From assembly GCA_029721435.1 (NCBI GenBank), contig CM056573.1, forward strand, positions 48,582,501 to 48,646,500: a stretch of 64,000 nucleotides of DNA. The letters are read 5' to 3'. Made by a program: the position numbers and the translations under genes. Origin of the DNA: Gymnothorax reevesii. Its lineage: Eukaryota > Chordata > Actinopteri > Anguilliformes > Muraenidae. Shown here piece by piece: positions 23,344-34,065 of this stretch. The first letter of the stretch is position 1, and every line of letters starts with the position of its first letter. The notes below the pieces were generated by a model that worked only from the letters and a program-made list of their open reading frames with translations, had not been told where the DNA came from and ran no database searches.

Positions 23344-23631
23344 GTATGCTAACACCATTGCCCTAATTTCAAACTATGGCTAAAAAACACGGCCTCAGGT
23401 AAAAGATTTTAATGTATCGACATGTCATTGCTAATGTTGAGGATTGCGATGGGCATATTCAAACAGGTTTATACTTTGTGGTGGGAGTTTTATCACGAAA
23501 TCTGTCTTACCATATCCGATTAAACAACAAAGAAAAGATCATTTCAATGAACATTTGCTTGGTGTGGGAGTATACCTTAATCTTCCTTCCAAGAACATGA
23601 ATTTATCTTGGGTCCAGGTCATGCGGTGACT

Positions 23632-23745
23632 GAGTTACAAAATTGGTGTATTTTGTATCATAGCTCCAGAACTAAAGTAAGTAAGATAGAGTTACAATTT
23701 TAATGGCTTTGTGTAGGTCTAACCAAGTACTTCAAACAACAAAAT
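23632..23745 (+). repeat. Direct repeat copy B flanking skap2 exon 2
   Basis: Partner of 22476-22583, with a short insertion (AAGT) after CAGAACTA. Confidence 0.85.
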
Positions 23746-23871
23746 TTTTAATTTCTTAGACCCTCTTCGACATTACCGCGTGTCCTGGCCCATTGCTATT
23801 TACCTGTTCGCGCAGTCCTTGCCTAATTTGAGTGTATTTGTTGTATTCAGCATTTAATGCATCATCATCAT

Positions 23872-24985
23872 GCAATCTTTCTAGGGCCGATCCCTTATGC
23901 ACAATCTGTGGAATTGTGTCTTCTTTTAATATCCCTGGTTAGAATCTTTGCAAGGACAGGATTCTTCAAGATCCTTGAGGATCCCGAAGGATCTGGTGAG
24001 ACGATCCTCAAGGACCCCAGCAAAATCCTTGAGGAGCATCAAGGATCCTGTGAAAATTCTTGGGATCCTCAAGGATCCTGCGAAAATTCCTTGGGATGCC
24101 GAAGGATCCTGAAGCATCCTCAAGAGGGTGCTTGATGACCCCAGCAAAATCCTTCAGGATCATCAAAAATCCTTCCCAAATCCTTCATGATCCTCAAGGA
24201 TCCTGGGAAAACCCATTAGTTTTTCATGTACTGTAGCAATCTCTTTTTCAAGAGAGCCCTGAGACTTGAGGAGGAGAGGGCGAGGCCAAATTGCATAGCT
24301 CATTAGATCAGGGGATGATTAAATGGTTAGTAGGTTCGTAGTATAAAGAAGTCCAACAAAAAATGGATAGCACACACACACAACTATAGGTTTTGTCAAT
24401 TGAAGCTTGGGTGTTACCATAAAAATAAGCAATCTTTCTAGGGCCGATCCCTTATGCACAATCTGTGGAATTGTGTCTTCTTTTAATATCCCTGGTTGGA
24501 ATCTTTGCAAGGACAGGATTCTTCAAGATCCTTGAGGATCCCGAAGGATCTGGTGAGACGATCCTCAAGGACCCCAGCAAAATCCTTGAGGAGCATCAAG
24601 GATCCTGTGAAAATTCTTGGGATCCTCAAGGATCCTGCGAAAATTCCTTGGGATGCCGAAGGATCCTGAAGCATCCTCAAGAGGGTGCTTGATGACCCCA
24701 GCAAAATCCTTCAGGATCATCAAAAATCCTTCCCAAATCCTTCATGATCCTCAAGGATCCTGGGAAAACCCATTAGTTTTCCATGTACTGTAGCAATCTC
24801 TTTTTCAAGAGAGCCCTGAGACTTGAGGAGGAGAGGGCGAGGCCAAATTGCATAGCTCATTAGATCAGGGGATGATTAAATGGTTAGTAGGTTCGTAGTA
24901 TAAAGAAGTCCAACAAAAAATGGATAGCACACACACACAACTATAGGTTTTGTCAATTGAAGCTTGGGTGTTACCATAAAAATAA
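23872..24985 (+). repeat. 557 bp near-identical tandem duplication in skap2 intron 2
   Basis: Unit 1 (23872-24428) and unit 2 (24429-24985) start GCAATCTTTCTAGGGCCG and run head to tail. By eye they differ at only a few bases (for example A/G at 23941/24498 and T/C in the TTTTTCATG/TTTTCCATG word). Inside each unit, 23960-24205 is a degenerate minisatellite built on AAGGATCCT/AGGATCCTCAAG words. Antiparallel frames in both copies are by-products of that repeat, not genes. Confidence 0.93.
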
Positions 24986-25199
24986 GCTGTGGATGGAGAT
25001 ATTCAGATGAGGGATGGAACAAATCTCAAAAGCGGGCATGAGACATAGGAAGGTGAGCCAAATCTGAGTGGCATGCTGAATGCCATGTCTTATGAAACGG
25101 GTAGCCCAGAAAAAAACTGACAGGGTTGTTTTATTTTGCAGTTTGTGGGTTGGTAAGCACTCCTGATACAGAATTGTATGTGCACAATTTTTCATAATA

Positions 25200-26155
25200 T
25201 GTCCCCTTTCAGAATCGTGTTGTGACTCTAATGGATATCATAAGATGGGTACATAAATACTATGATTAACGAATGCCAGTCAACACCTTTAACTGCTGCA
25301 ACCACTTATGAAGGTTAAAACTTTACTATGCAGAGCTGAAGCCATATATCAATGCTGTCCAAAAGCGCCAGTGACTTCTCTGGCTTTGTGTCATCTCAGA
25401 TGGGCAGTATCACTGTGGAAGCACATTTTGTGGTCTGATGCGTCAACATTTGAAGTGGTAATTGGAAAAACGGTCGCAGTGTTCTCCGGACCCAGGACGG
25501 CAAGGAAACCCGAGCTGTTATTAGCGTCAGGTCCAAAATCCAACATCTGTCATAGAATGGGGGTTTGTCATTGCATTTACAATGTCACCATTAATGTAGA
25601 AAGATCTGTACAAATTTCAGACATCCTGGCATTTTCCTGTCAGACATTGCCAAACCACATTCTGAATGCATTACAAATGCGTGGTTGGGTTGGCAGTGCA
25701 AGTGTGCAGATGCCAGACTGGCCTGCCAGCAGTCTTGATCTGTCTCCATTCGCGAACATATGGCACGTATTGAAGCAAAATATACAGCAACAGGGGCCTC
25801 ATATAATTGTCCGGCTGAAGACCTGCATATTGGAAGACTGGAGGAAATTCTACTTGCTTGACTAGAACAACTGGTGACTTCAGTGGCCAATGAATATAAT
25901 TTAAAGACATGATTTTACACGGTGTTTAACAGTGGACTGTGCCAACTTTATGGACGCTGCTGCAGCCAACACATTGTATATTTTCAATAAGCTTTTGAAT
26001 TCACCTGTTAGAACATGAAACTGTGTTGTTTTACTGTTCTCAATACTGCAGTAGGGGAATTAAGTGTGGTGTTCAAAGTATTTCTTTAAATTTTTATTTC
26101 CTTTTTCTATGATACACCAACTTTTTCAGAATTGGGGTTGCATTATTTGGGGTTG
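25200..26155 (+). pseudogene. Degenerate Tc1-like transposon
   Basis: A plus frame at 25308-25865 carries HILWSDASTFEVV, which keeps the first catalytic Asp. DWPASSLDLSPFANIWHVLK follows, where the catalytic Glu is replaced by Ala. The QDN motif with the second Asp is not recognisable. The right end shows AATTGGGGTTG twice (26129-26157), matching the inverted form of the CAACCCCAATTC terminus at 9346. The same superfamily as that element is therefore likely. It is dead by catalytic substitution and truncation. Confidence 0.75.
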
Positions 26156-26160
26156 TATTA

Positions 26161-26306
26161 TATACTCTTCCAAAAAAGAAACTAAACAAATATTGAATTA
26201 TTGATTACACTTTCTTTTCAATATGTTTTCCACATTTGTCAGAACATATCATGTATAATAAATTGATGCTAACAACAATGTATACTATCTTTTTTGGAAG
26301 AGTATA
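26161..26306. mobile_element. 146 bp MITE with perfect ends
   Basis: It starts TATACTCTTCCAAAAAAGA and ends TCTTTTTTGGAAGAGTATA, a 19 bp perfect inverted repeat with TA at the rims, the hallmark of a Tc1/mariner-type MITE. It abuts the decayed Tc1 end. Confidence 0.85.
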
Positions 26307-26394
26307 TTTGAAGTGAAATGCATTTTGAATAATTACACCTCTGGCAACTTGTTTATCCCCAATTGACTTTAACTTGTTTTTTTGTCACTTACAG

Positions 26395-26420
26395 TTATCC
26401 TCATGACTTTAAGGAAAAAC
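26395..26420 (+). CDS. skap2: skap2 exon 3, 26 nt micro-exon (residues 49-57)
   Basis: The acceptor is CACTTACAG and the donor GTGAGT is perfect. It completes codon 49 and encodes roughly SYPHDFKEK, leaving one base for codon 58. The segment sits where human SKAP2 reads SIYLQEFQDK: tyrosine, then acidic/aromatic, then DF/EF, then K. Both flanking phases are kept (2 nt in, 1 nt out), which supports so small an exon. It joins exon 4 across a 693 bp intron. Confidence 0.8.
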
Positions 26421-27113
26421 GTGAGTACTGTGTAGGAGAACAGGGATTGTGATTACCACTCTGGAACTACACTTTGTAAACACTCATATTCCTTACACTG
26501 ATAGACCAAAATGCTCAATCTTGGTTTGGAAAGAATTCTTTTTAAAATGCATTTTGGCCACTGATCATTTTTAGTTCATGAAAAGATTCACATACATCAA
26601 AAGGCTGCAGAATTGATGCAGAAGTGAGTCTAAGCTTAACAGTTAGCAAAATCTTGCCTGTGAAACCAGGAGGAAACTACAGATGTGCCACAAGGTAATA
26701 TGAGAATTATAGTTGTGCTGTATTTGGCACCCAGGGCTGGGCTGTGCTAGAGATAGATTCCTCACAGGATGACGATGTGGTGGATTAGGGTTGTAGGTTA
26801 CACATGGAGCTGGACAGCTGAACTGTTACTTGATGATCGGGTAACCTAACTAGGCTGAGAACTGACTTAGCTGCCAAAACTTTTTATATTTGAAAATATT
26901 TTATTGATGTTATTGTTTTATATATTTTTTAATCCTCTCCCATTGCATTTGATAACAATAGCAGCTGTTTCAGCTTACTCATGCTGGGGCTTTAGAAACA
27001 TCCTGTTACAGTCTATAGTAATTACAGTTATTTTCATTGGTGGGAAATGATGTTTGATTTGAAAATTGTTTGTGCGTTTTAACTGTTATCTGCACAATGA
27101 TTCTGTCACACAG
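26421..27113 (+). other. skap2: skap2 intron 3, nothing recognised
   Basis: A 693 bp intron with canonical GT-AG ends and no repeat that I can identify. Confidence 0.6.
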
Positions 27114-27218
27114 GAGACACTGAGGAGTCAGATGAAGTGGATGAAGGAGACAGCAACAACGATGGCGGGTCGCTACACTCTGAGCGCATGGACAAAGATG
27201 AGGAAACCCCATATGATG
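27114..27218 (+). CDS. skap2: skap2 exon 4, acidic linker (residues 58-92)
   Basis: Acceptor TGTCACACAG, donor GTGAGT. It encodes an acidic, asparagine/glycine-rich linker ending SERMDKDEETPYD, matching the human 'SERYDKDDEAPSD' just before the PH domain. The tyrosine of SERYDKD is methionine here, so that potential phosphosite is absent, while a tyrosine appears six residues later. The upstream DTEESDEVDEGD stretch replaces the GEEYDD part of the mammalian linker. Ends one base into codon 93. Confidence 0.92.
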
Positions 27219-27796
27219 GTGAGTAAGCTATACTGGATTACTTATTGCTTAGAATGGGTGGAGTGCAGCGTGCCCTAGTGCAGTTAAAGTGGTGGGATTT
27301 TATCTCTTTGTCTGCTTGTTCAATTCCCAGGGGAGTCTTTTGCAGGTCCTTAAGTGTCCAGTCACATTAGTGGATAATTCATAAAGCTGAATCATATTGA
27401 AGTTTAAAAAGGTCTTGCAAAATGATTGAGAAGTGGCAGAACTGGCCTTCATGTAGATATCATGGAACATGAGCAGAAACAACAGCCTACATTTGTGGTA
27501 TCCTTTTTGACTACATGTTGGTCCTCTACTTTTAATGATTTATACTCTGCGAGCCCCAGTGATTGCTTGGTGACTTTGAACTGACAATGGATTGTGCTGC
27601 TGCTGTTGATGTAGCTTCACTATCATTTGCCTTCTTGGCAGTGATTCTGCAGATACACCGTGTTTAACTGCTGAGCTATCCCTTTGGCCTCATCCATCCT
27701 GTTTTATGGCTGATGAGATTGTAATCACTGAGATGTTTGACATCATGTAGTGAATACTGACAAGGAATCAAATTATTTTCTCAAAGGACTTACACT

Positions 27797-28849
27797 GGGT
27801 CTCATTCATGAAACTTTAGTAAATTTGTGCGTAGATTTGCACATAAAAGCTTACGCTACTAAAAACTTACTTCGGATTCATGAACGCTGCTGGAAACTCC
27901 GATCTGATCGTAAACACGTGTATGATCGAGAATGCCAATCCATCGTAAAGTGACAGCGCGCTCCCAATAACGAGCTATTAGCATAAATCCCCTCCCATGA
28001 ATTGCCAATGACCACCATATAAGGAGGTGTAGATGCATCCAGTAGACCTGTCAGTCATGGCGCAAACAAAAAGAGAGAGAGAAAGGAAAAAAGAATTTTC
28101 CCGAAGCGGAGATGGAAATAATTTTGGGTGGAGTTAAGAAAAAACATTTTATTTTTATCTGTTAGCAGTGGTGTGACAGGGGCAGGCAAAGCGAAGGCCT
28201 GGAGGGAGGTGACAGATGCCCTTAATGTTGTCTCTGTAGTCCAAAGAACCATGTCCGAGGTGAAGCGTAAATGGTTTGACATGAAACTGGAGGCAAAGAA
28301 AAGCATAAGCGCACACGAAAAAATGCAACTGCAGATGAGCGCGTCGCTGGCGTAATTGGGGAGATCTCTCTGTCAGGAATTATACCTGACGGAGACAGCG
28401 ACATGTCTCCACTTTTATGATTTATTATCATCATTCAACATGTAGAAAGAACGTGTAATCTATTGAGACAATTCACATAGATAATTCACAATCATGAACC
28501 TAATCTGGATCTTAAACCTGCCAATTGCCAACTAATTTATCTAAATGTGTTATATTTTTAATCGTTTGTCATGCTTAGGCTATATCAGGTGTTTCAAAGG
28601 CATCGGCGTATTGTGTACATAACTGAGCACAATATGAATTAAAATGGTAATTTCCAATTTTGAGAAGCATTATTTATGTGCATTCTTAAATTTACACAAG
28701 CACTATGCGTGGTCAGCAGCATGTGTAGATTTTGTTTGTAGCTACAAAAAGATTGGCGCTACTAAAATATTGATGAATGCACGTTAATTCCTGTCTGCGA
28801 ACAGTTAACACATAAATTATTTCTGCTCACGTTTCATGAATGAGACTCG
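27797..28849. mobile_element. Harbinger-like element with TCTCATTCATGAAAC termini
   Basis: The left end GGTCTCATTCATGAAAC (27798) is matched by the inverse GTTTCATGAATGAGAC at 28831-28846. The interior carries one broken Myb/SANT-like gene and no transposase. It lies in skap2 intron 4. The ends differ from the other two Harbinger-like elements in this window. Confidence 0.72.
28058..28355 (+). pseudogene. Myb/SANT-like accessory protein of a Harbinger element
   Basis: The ATG at 28058 opens MAQTKREREKK-like basic sequence. After a frameshift comes NFPEAEMEIILGGVKKKH. After a second comes SSGVTGAGKAKAWREVTD, then RTMSEVKRKWFDMKLEAKK, ending in TAA at 28353-28355. This is the trihelix/Myb-like domain organisation of the protein that accompanies Harbinger nucleases in fish, related to the domesticated NAIF1. 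At least two frameshifts are present and the region after the domain is deleted. Confidence 0.8.
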
Positions 28850-29569
28850 CTGTCTGTATTTGAGGAATATTTGCATGTATACAAAAACTGCAAAAAAATG
28901 TCTGCACCATTGAGTGTTCTCTTTTGTGACAGAGAATTAAAGTAGAACAGATGATGGACTTGCACCATATTTTTGAAATGAGCCTGTACAAGTATACCTT
29001 TATAGCATGTCTTAGATTATCATTGAATGCTTTGAGGTTGGTGGACATGCTCTGAGGTTAGTGGAGGAAGTGTGTGAGATGCTGTACATTACTCTTCATA
29101 TAATACAGAGCTCTGTGTTCCTGCCAGAACTGTTGTTTATGCTGCTCTTTCTAGAACATGTAGACTTGCTGAGAGAAAATGGCTGGTTGGAGAAAGGAAT
29201 GAGGGCTGGTTGAAGTCATGCATGTGAAAATTCAGAAGTTTTGAGGTTGTGTGTAGATAAATGCTGGCGATTCCCCCCCCCCCCCCAATTTTCTGTGGTC
29301 TTCAGCTGTTGCACTGACACTTTCATGCCCTGTTTGACCTTAAGGCTGTGGTGTCAGTGTGTTGCGTATATTTCTACCGATGTAAATTTTTTTTCCTTTT
29401 CAATTCAGATTTCTAAAGGTGTACTCGAGAACTGACACTCACCAAATTTTCGCATCTAGTGAGGGCTATCGAGCAGTTTATTTCGCTGGATAGAAAAGGC
29501 GTTTTGCTATTTTTATGCCATTAATTAATGCGATTACACATTAATTTCCTTTTTGATTGTACAAAATAA
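28850..29569. other. skap2: skap2 intron 4, nothing recognised
   Basis: Holds a run of 14 C at 29273-29286. No gene or named repeat was found. Confidence 0.5.
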
Positions 29570-29797
29570 ATGGCAGATCATCATTCAGCAGGCCCAAAAA
29601 AAGTGAGAAGCGCACAGGGAATTAACTTGGAGATTGGAGAAAGTGGAGGACAAGGGTCAACTTTTGTGCTGCTTTTAGACGATGGAAAGGTCTTGCACAA
29701 AACAGTGGACTTCCAAGTGATGCCAAAGTCCCCACTTTCTGCTAGAAAAGTAAACACCTTTCATGGTATGATGTCTGCCCTATTAAAATGTGTTTAG
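29570..29797 (+). CDS. Uncharacterised 75-residue reading frame
   Basis: An ATG opens MADHHSAGPKKVRSAQGINL; later parts include GSTFVLLLDDGKVLHKT and SARKVNTFHGMMSALLKCV before TAG. The frame has balanced amino-acid use and a basic, repeat-free N-terminus, unlike most chance frames nearby. I do not recognise the family. It sits directly upstream of an L2-like LINE fragment inside skap2 intron 4, so a transposon origin or a truncated retrocopy is more likely than a host gene. No splice donor is obvious at its end. A chance frame remains possible. Confidence 0.3.
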   Translation: MADHHSAGPKKVRSAQGINLEIGESGGQGSTFVLLLDDGKVLHKTVDFQVMPKSPLSARKVNTFHGMMSALLKCV

Positions 29798-29849
29798 TTT
29801 TTCTGGGGGCTAGGTAAAGTAATACCTTCTGCAGCATCTCTACTATTTT

Positions 29850-30433
29850 AACAGCCCTCATCAAGATCACTAACGACCTCTTCATGGCAGCTGACTCCGG
29901 TTTGATCTCCATACTCATCCTCCTCGATCTGAGTGCGGCCTTCGACACTATTTCTCACCCCATCCTCCTCAATAGACTCTCCTCCATAAGCATCACTCAC
30001 ACTCCCTTTCACTGGTTTCACTCTTACCTCACAGGCCGCACTCAGTTCATCCAACTCAAATCCTTCACTTCTCACCCCTCCACCATCACTTCAGGTGTGC
30101 CCCAGGGCTCTGTCCTGGGGCCCCTCCTCTTCATTATCTATCTCCTCCCACTTGGCAAAATTTTCCGTAAATTTGCTTTCCACTTTCACTGCTTCACGGA
30201 TGACACCGTGCTCTACCTATCCAGTAAACCCGACGCCTCCCTCCCACCCTCTTAGCTCTCCAACTGCCTCTCAGAAATCAAATCCTGGTTCAAAAACTCC
30301 AACTTCCTCATTCTCAACTCTGTTAAAACAGAACTTTTCCTGGTCGGTACCAAATCCACTTTATCCAAAACTACCAGTTTCTCCCTCATTATTGACAGCT
30401 CCATGTGTCCCCCTCCCCTCAGGTCAAGAGTCT
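29850..30433 (+). pseudogene. L2-like LINE reverse transcriptase fragment
   Basis: Encodes the fingers/palm of a non-LTR reverse transcriptase: LDLSAAFDTISH (first catalytic Asp), SGVPQGSVLGPLLFI, and the catalytic box as FTDD in place of the usual Y/F-ADD. An in-frame TAG follows at 30253-30255, after which the same frame continues through SEIKSWF to the insertion point. The altered catalytic box and the stop show it is dead. Confidence 0.85.
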
Positions 30434-30434
30434 A

Positions 30435-31238
30435 GGGCTGCGTTCCAATCTGAAAAAATGCTTGCTTCATCATGTTCACTCGCCCTCCAATCGAGGGGGG
30501 AATCCCCAAAAAATCCCGGAGGAATTGTGGCAGGGAAAGTACCATGCAAATGTAAGAATTGTGTACAAGTAGTGTTTAATTTATGACAGAGTTATATGCG
30601 AATAGCAAAGTTTGGGGGGTGAGGGGCATCGGGTTCACATTATTTTTTAAGCCTTTGACTTTACGTTCATTTTTGCTGTAGCTAGCCTATAGCATCCCCA
30701 AGGACTGTTGCGGAGCTAAAAGCCACTTTCACATCGGATGCGAAATAAATTTTTTGCACGATAGATTACATTCAAAGTCAATGCAAGTGAATGCATGGGA
30801 AACATGTTTATTCGCGTCTTTGCATTGACTTTAAATACAATATGTCGTGCGAAAAATTCGTTTCGCATCTGGGGTGAAAGCAGCTTTATTTGACCATGCA
30901 GCAGTCACAAGCGCCGCAGCAATCAAACGAGCTTCTACTTGCCGTAAACATGCGATATGCTTCCGCGTGAACTGCTAAAGGTAAAACGTACAGGCAACTA
31001 ACTCAGTCGGCTCCATGGTAACACAAACTTCCCGTTGGCTTGTTGACAACCGTGGAAGTGCGGAAAAAACACAGCGAGGGTTGTTCCAATCCGATTTCCC
31101 TCAACCCTTCCCCAAAGTCCCCTCTGTTGCCCTTCCTCGCTCGGGAAAGGCTTACTCGCCTGCTACGTCATTCGGAGGGCTCACTCGAGTGAAGGGAAGA
31201 AGTGATGGGAGTATCTTATTTCGGATTGGAAAGCAGCC
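30435..31238. mobile_element. DNA element inserted into the LINE
   Basis: The left end GGGCTGCGTTCCAATCTGAAA is the approximate inverse of the right end TTTCGGATTGGAAAGCAGCC. It holds no coding sequence of its own. A second inverted repeat (30721-30886), with arms starting at AGCCACTTTCACATCGGATG, is nested in it and has relatives at 41354-41504. Confidence 0.65.
30721..30886. repeat. Foldback MITE, arms of about 69 bp
   Basis: Arms 30721-30789 and about 30817-30886 pair through words such as CATTCAAAGTCAATGCAA and GCACGATA/TGTCGTGC. The ends carry CTTTCAC/GTGAAAG. Same family as the doubled unit at 41354-41504. Confidence 0.75.
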
Positions 31239-31860
31239 TGGGTGTCATCCTCGACAGCTCACTGTCCTTCTACTCTCACATTAATGACATAAACCGGTCT
31301 GCATATTTCCTCCTACCTAACATTAATCATCTCCGTCCCTCCCTCACACCTCACACTACTGCTATCCTGGTCCACAGCCTCGTCACCTCCCGAATTGATT
31401 ATTGTAACTCACTCCTTTTTGGTGCCCCTCACAAATCCCTCCATAAGCTTCAACTGGTCCAAAACTCTGCAGCCCATGTCATCTCTGGAACCCCCTCCTT
31501 TCACCACATCACCCCCATCCTACAGTAGCTTCACTGGCTCCCGGTCAAATTCAGAATCGACTTCAAAATCCTTCTGTATACTTTCAAGGCCATTCACAAT
31601 CCCCCCCCCCCCACCTGTCTGATCTCCTCAGCATTGCCACCCCCTCTCGCTCACTTAGGTCGTCCTCCACCCTCCACCTCTCTGTGCCTTCCGCCCGGCT
31701 CAGAACCATGGGGAGCAGGGCCTTCAGTCGCTCTGCTCCCAAACTCTGGAACTCTCTCCCATCGGACCTCAGAAACATTGACACTCTACCTCACTTGAAA
31801 TCTCGACTCAAAACCCATCTGTTCCAAATTGTATATTTCCTTTAATTTCCCACGTTCATT
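31202..31860 (+). pseudogene. L2-like LINE C-terminal region
   Basis: From about 31240 it encodes [15 protein letters not shown], then [20 protein letters not shown], then [22 protein letters not shown] and [12 protein letters not shown], before a TAG at 31526. The frame continues after the stop through a WLPVKFRID-like segment. These motifs are the standard C-terminal half of fish L2 ORF2. The initial ATG at 31202 lies in the inserted element and is not a real start. Confidence 0.88.
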
Positions 31861-31990
31861 TTAACTTTGTTTCTCTCTTGTCTGTTGCTATTTATTTTAA
31901 TTGTGTTTTTAATTACTCTGTAAAGTGTCCTTGAGTGCTTAGAAAGGCTTTTAAATAAAATTTATTATTATTATTGTTATTTTTTAATCC

Positions 31991-32584
31991 CCGTCCTAGC
32001 TGACTTTTACAGACTGCGCACTGCTGTGTCAGTAAAAATTCCAATGCCTTTTACCTGCTGTGGAACACGCTGTAAAAATAAGCCCATGCAATTCAAATCC
32101 TCGTAAAAATGTTGTGGCTCTTACTGGGGTTACAAATGAATTAAAGAGGTCCTGTGATTGTCCTAAAACTTAATCTAGTCCGAATATTGCTTTCTAAGAT
32201 TATATTATATGTCTTCCAGCAGGGGCGATCTTAACGTGCAAAAGAATTTGGGAAAAAAGGACTTGATCGATCTTCTTATAAAGTACAGAGTTTCTCACCT
32301 GTGGGAGATAGTAGTATTTTAATAGTATTTTTACTGCATTTCCAATCAGTGGCGTGAATAAATCTGGAGTAATATTTACCGCATGCATAGTGTATTGTCG
32401 AGTTTTTGTGCCGTAATAAAGCATAATTGTGTGCTGTGCTCCCTCCTTTAGCCTTTTTTGCTTGTGTGTCATGGCAGTGCAGGTGTGAAATAGTCATATT
32501 TAACAGCAGATGAAAAAATAGAATTTTTGGTGTTTCAGGGATCTTCACTTGTGAAATCTGCAGTGATGCAGATGTGTGAATGGT
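31991..32584. other. skap2: skap2 intron 4, nothing recognised
   Basis: No gene or repeat boundary was recognised between the LINE tail and the hAT target site. Confidence 0.45.
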
Positions 32585-32878
32585 GTCCAGTGCAGGGTTT
32601 CCTCTAGAAATAAATTTGCACCAGACAACGTGACCGGCAGGTTTTCTATTTACCGATCACATGTTTGAAATTCCGGTCAAATATATGCAGGCTATATAAG
32701 AATGATATCAAGGCATGTCAATTTATACCGTAATCTTTTTAGCGAAAAGTACGCTATATCAAATAAAATGAGTGCCGTCAATTGACTCACGTGCGTAACT
32801 TCTAAAATAAATCTCGCAGGAGCCCGCGCTCTTCAAACATGAACATTAAACAATTGCAACAATTTGCCAACGCACCTG

Positions 32879-33025
32879 GGGCCTGTACCATGAAGCTGAA
32901 TTCGGGCTTATCACGGAATCTCCAGGTTTAACCCTGGGTTTTCTGTACCATGAAGGCAGCTCACTTTTAACCGAGGTATATCACCGTGGCAACATGAGCT
33001 GAACGGCTAACCCTCTCCGGAGCAG
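32879..33025 (+). repeat. Left end of a second GGGGCCTGTACC-type Harbinger element
   Basis: GGGGCCTGTACCATGAAGC and the following about 130 bases (TTTAACCCTGGGTTTTC, then TGTACCATGAAG, then TCCGGAGCAGG) match the left end of the element at 18877. No right terminus was found, so the copy is truncated. Confidence 0.7.
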
Positions 33026-34065
33026 GTTTAGTGCTAGATTTAGATCACAGCGTGCAAAAGCAACCGCCTACTGTCCAATAAGTTCTCTGAGAAAAGGGTA
33101 TCACCGTCCGTAGAGGTTTCAACAGAGTTCCGTGCGCGGATGAATACCAATATGTATGATGTAGGTTCTAATTTAGGGGTTTGACTTGTGGCGACTGCAG
33201 CGGAGTCGTGCGCATGTAGCTTCACATCTTGAGTGTATCACAGTGTTGTATTATCCCCTCAGGCAAATGCACTAAAGCCTTTTTATTTGTTGCACTTATG
33301 AAGATACGCTTACTGACCGCTTTGAATTATGTTTTTGTAGTAATTTGTTCTCCGGCTCTTATGACACAGCCGGGGTTGCAGCTGGAAAAAAATATCCATA
33401 CACGCCATAAGAATACATCCTCGCATCACGTCAATTTAATAAAATACGGAATTGTAATTTTGCTGATGGGGCAGTGACATTATAAACGATAAAACATGCA
33501 CATCCCTATACCCAATGGGCTTCGTGTTGGATCAAAAATATCCTGTAAAGCAGAAAAGGAGAGAGATGCGCTCACTTGTCTACAAAGCGCCTGTTGTTAT
33601 GATTTACTGCAGCAGAAGTAAAATTAAATCACTTTTGCATCAATAGCCCACATACAGTCATGAATACGGGAGTTATTTGCAGTATAATTGACTTGTGCAT
33701 TTTCAGGGTCGGTGATTTTTTGCAAACTGTCCTTTCTTTATTTGGCAACTTTTTGCCAGGATATGTTTATTCTCTTCATATTTTTAGCAAAGGAGAATAC
33801 CGGTGTGAAATTGACTTGGGGTGTATTGAAACATGATAACGAGTACTAACCTTTGTCGAATACCCCACTTCTGTACGCATGCAACATTTCGAAATATATG
33901 GCTTTTTAGCCAAAGCTTCCAACAGGCTTACAATGGTAGTGAATCGGGCATAACGTTGCCATGCAAAGAAATCGCTATTTTTTCATCACTTACAAGGCTC
34001 AAAGTAGCTCCACACTTGATCGCTAGAATTCCGAGGGCCCTGACATTTGAAAGGAGGCACTGAGA

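Larger units (their letters stand above)
29840..31990 (+). mobile_element. 5'-truncated L2-like LINE, split by a DNA element
   Basis: The reverse transcriptase part (29850-30433) and the C-terminal part plus 3' tail (31239-31990) are separated by an 800 bp insert. Removing the insert rejoins 'AAGAGTCT' with 'GGGTGTCATCCTC' in the expected LINE reading. The 3' end is an ATT-rich tail (about 31958-31985), typical of L2/CR1-type elements. The endonuclease domain is missing. Confidence 0.85.

Noticed and set aside
23960..24205. CRISPR-like or regulatory array of GGATCC words
   Set aside because: The words are irregular and overlapping without unique spacers of constant length; it is a eukaryotic minisatellite inside a tandem duplication.
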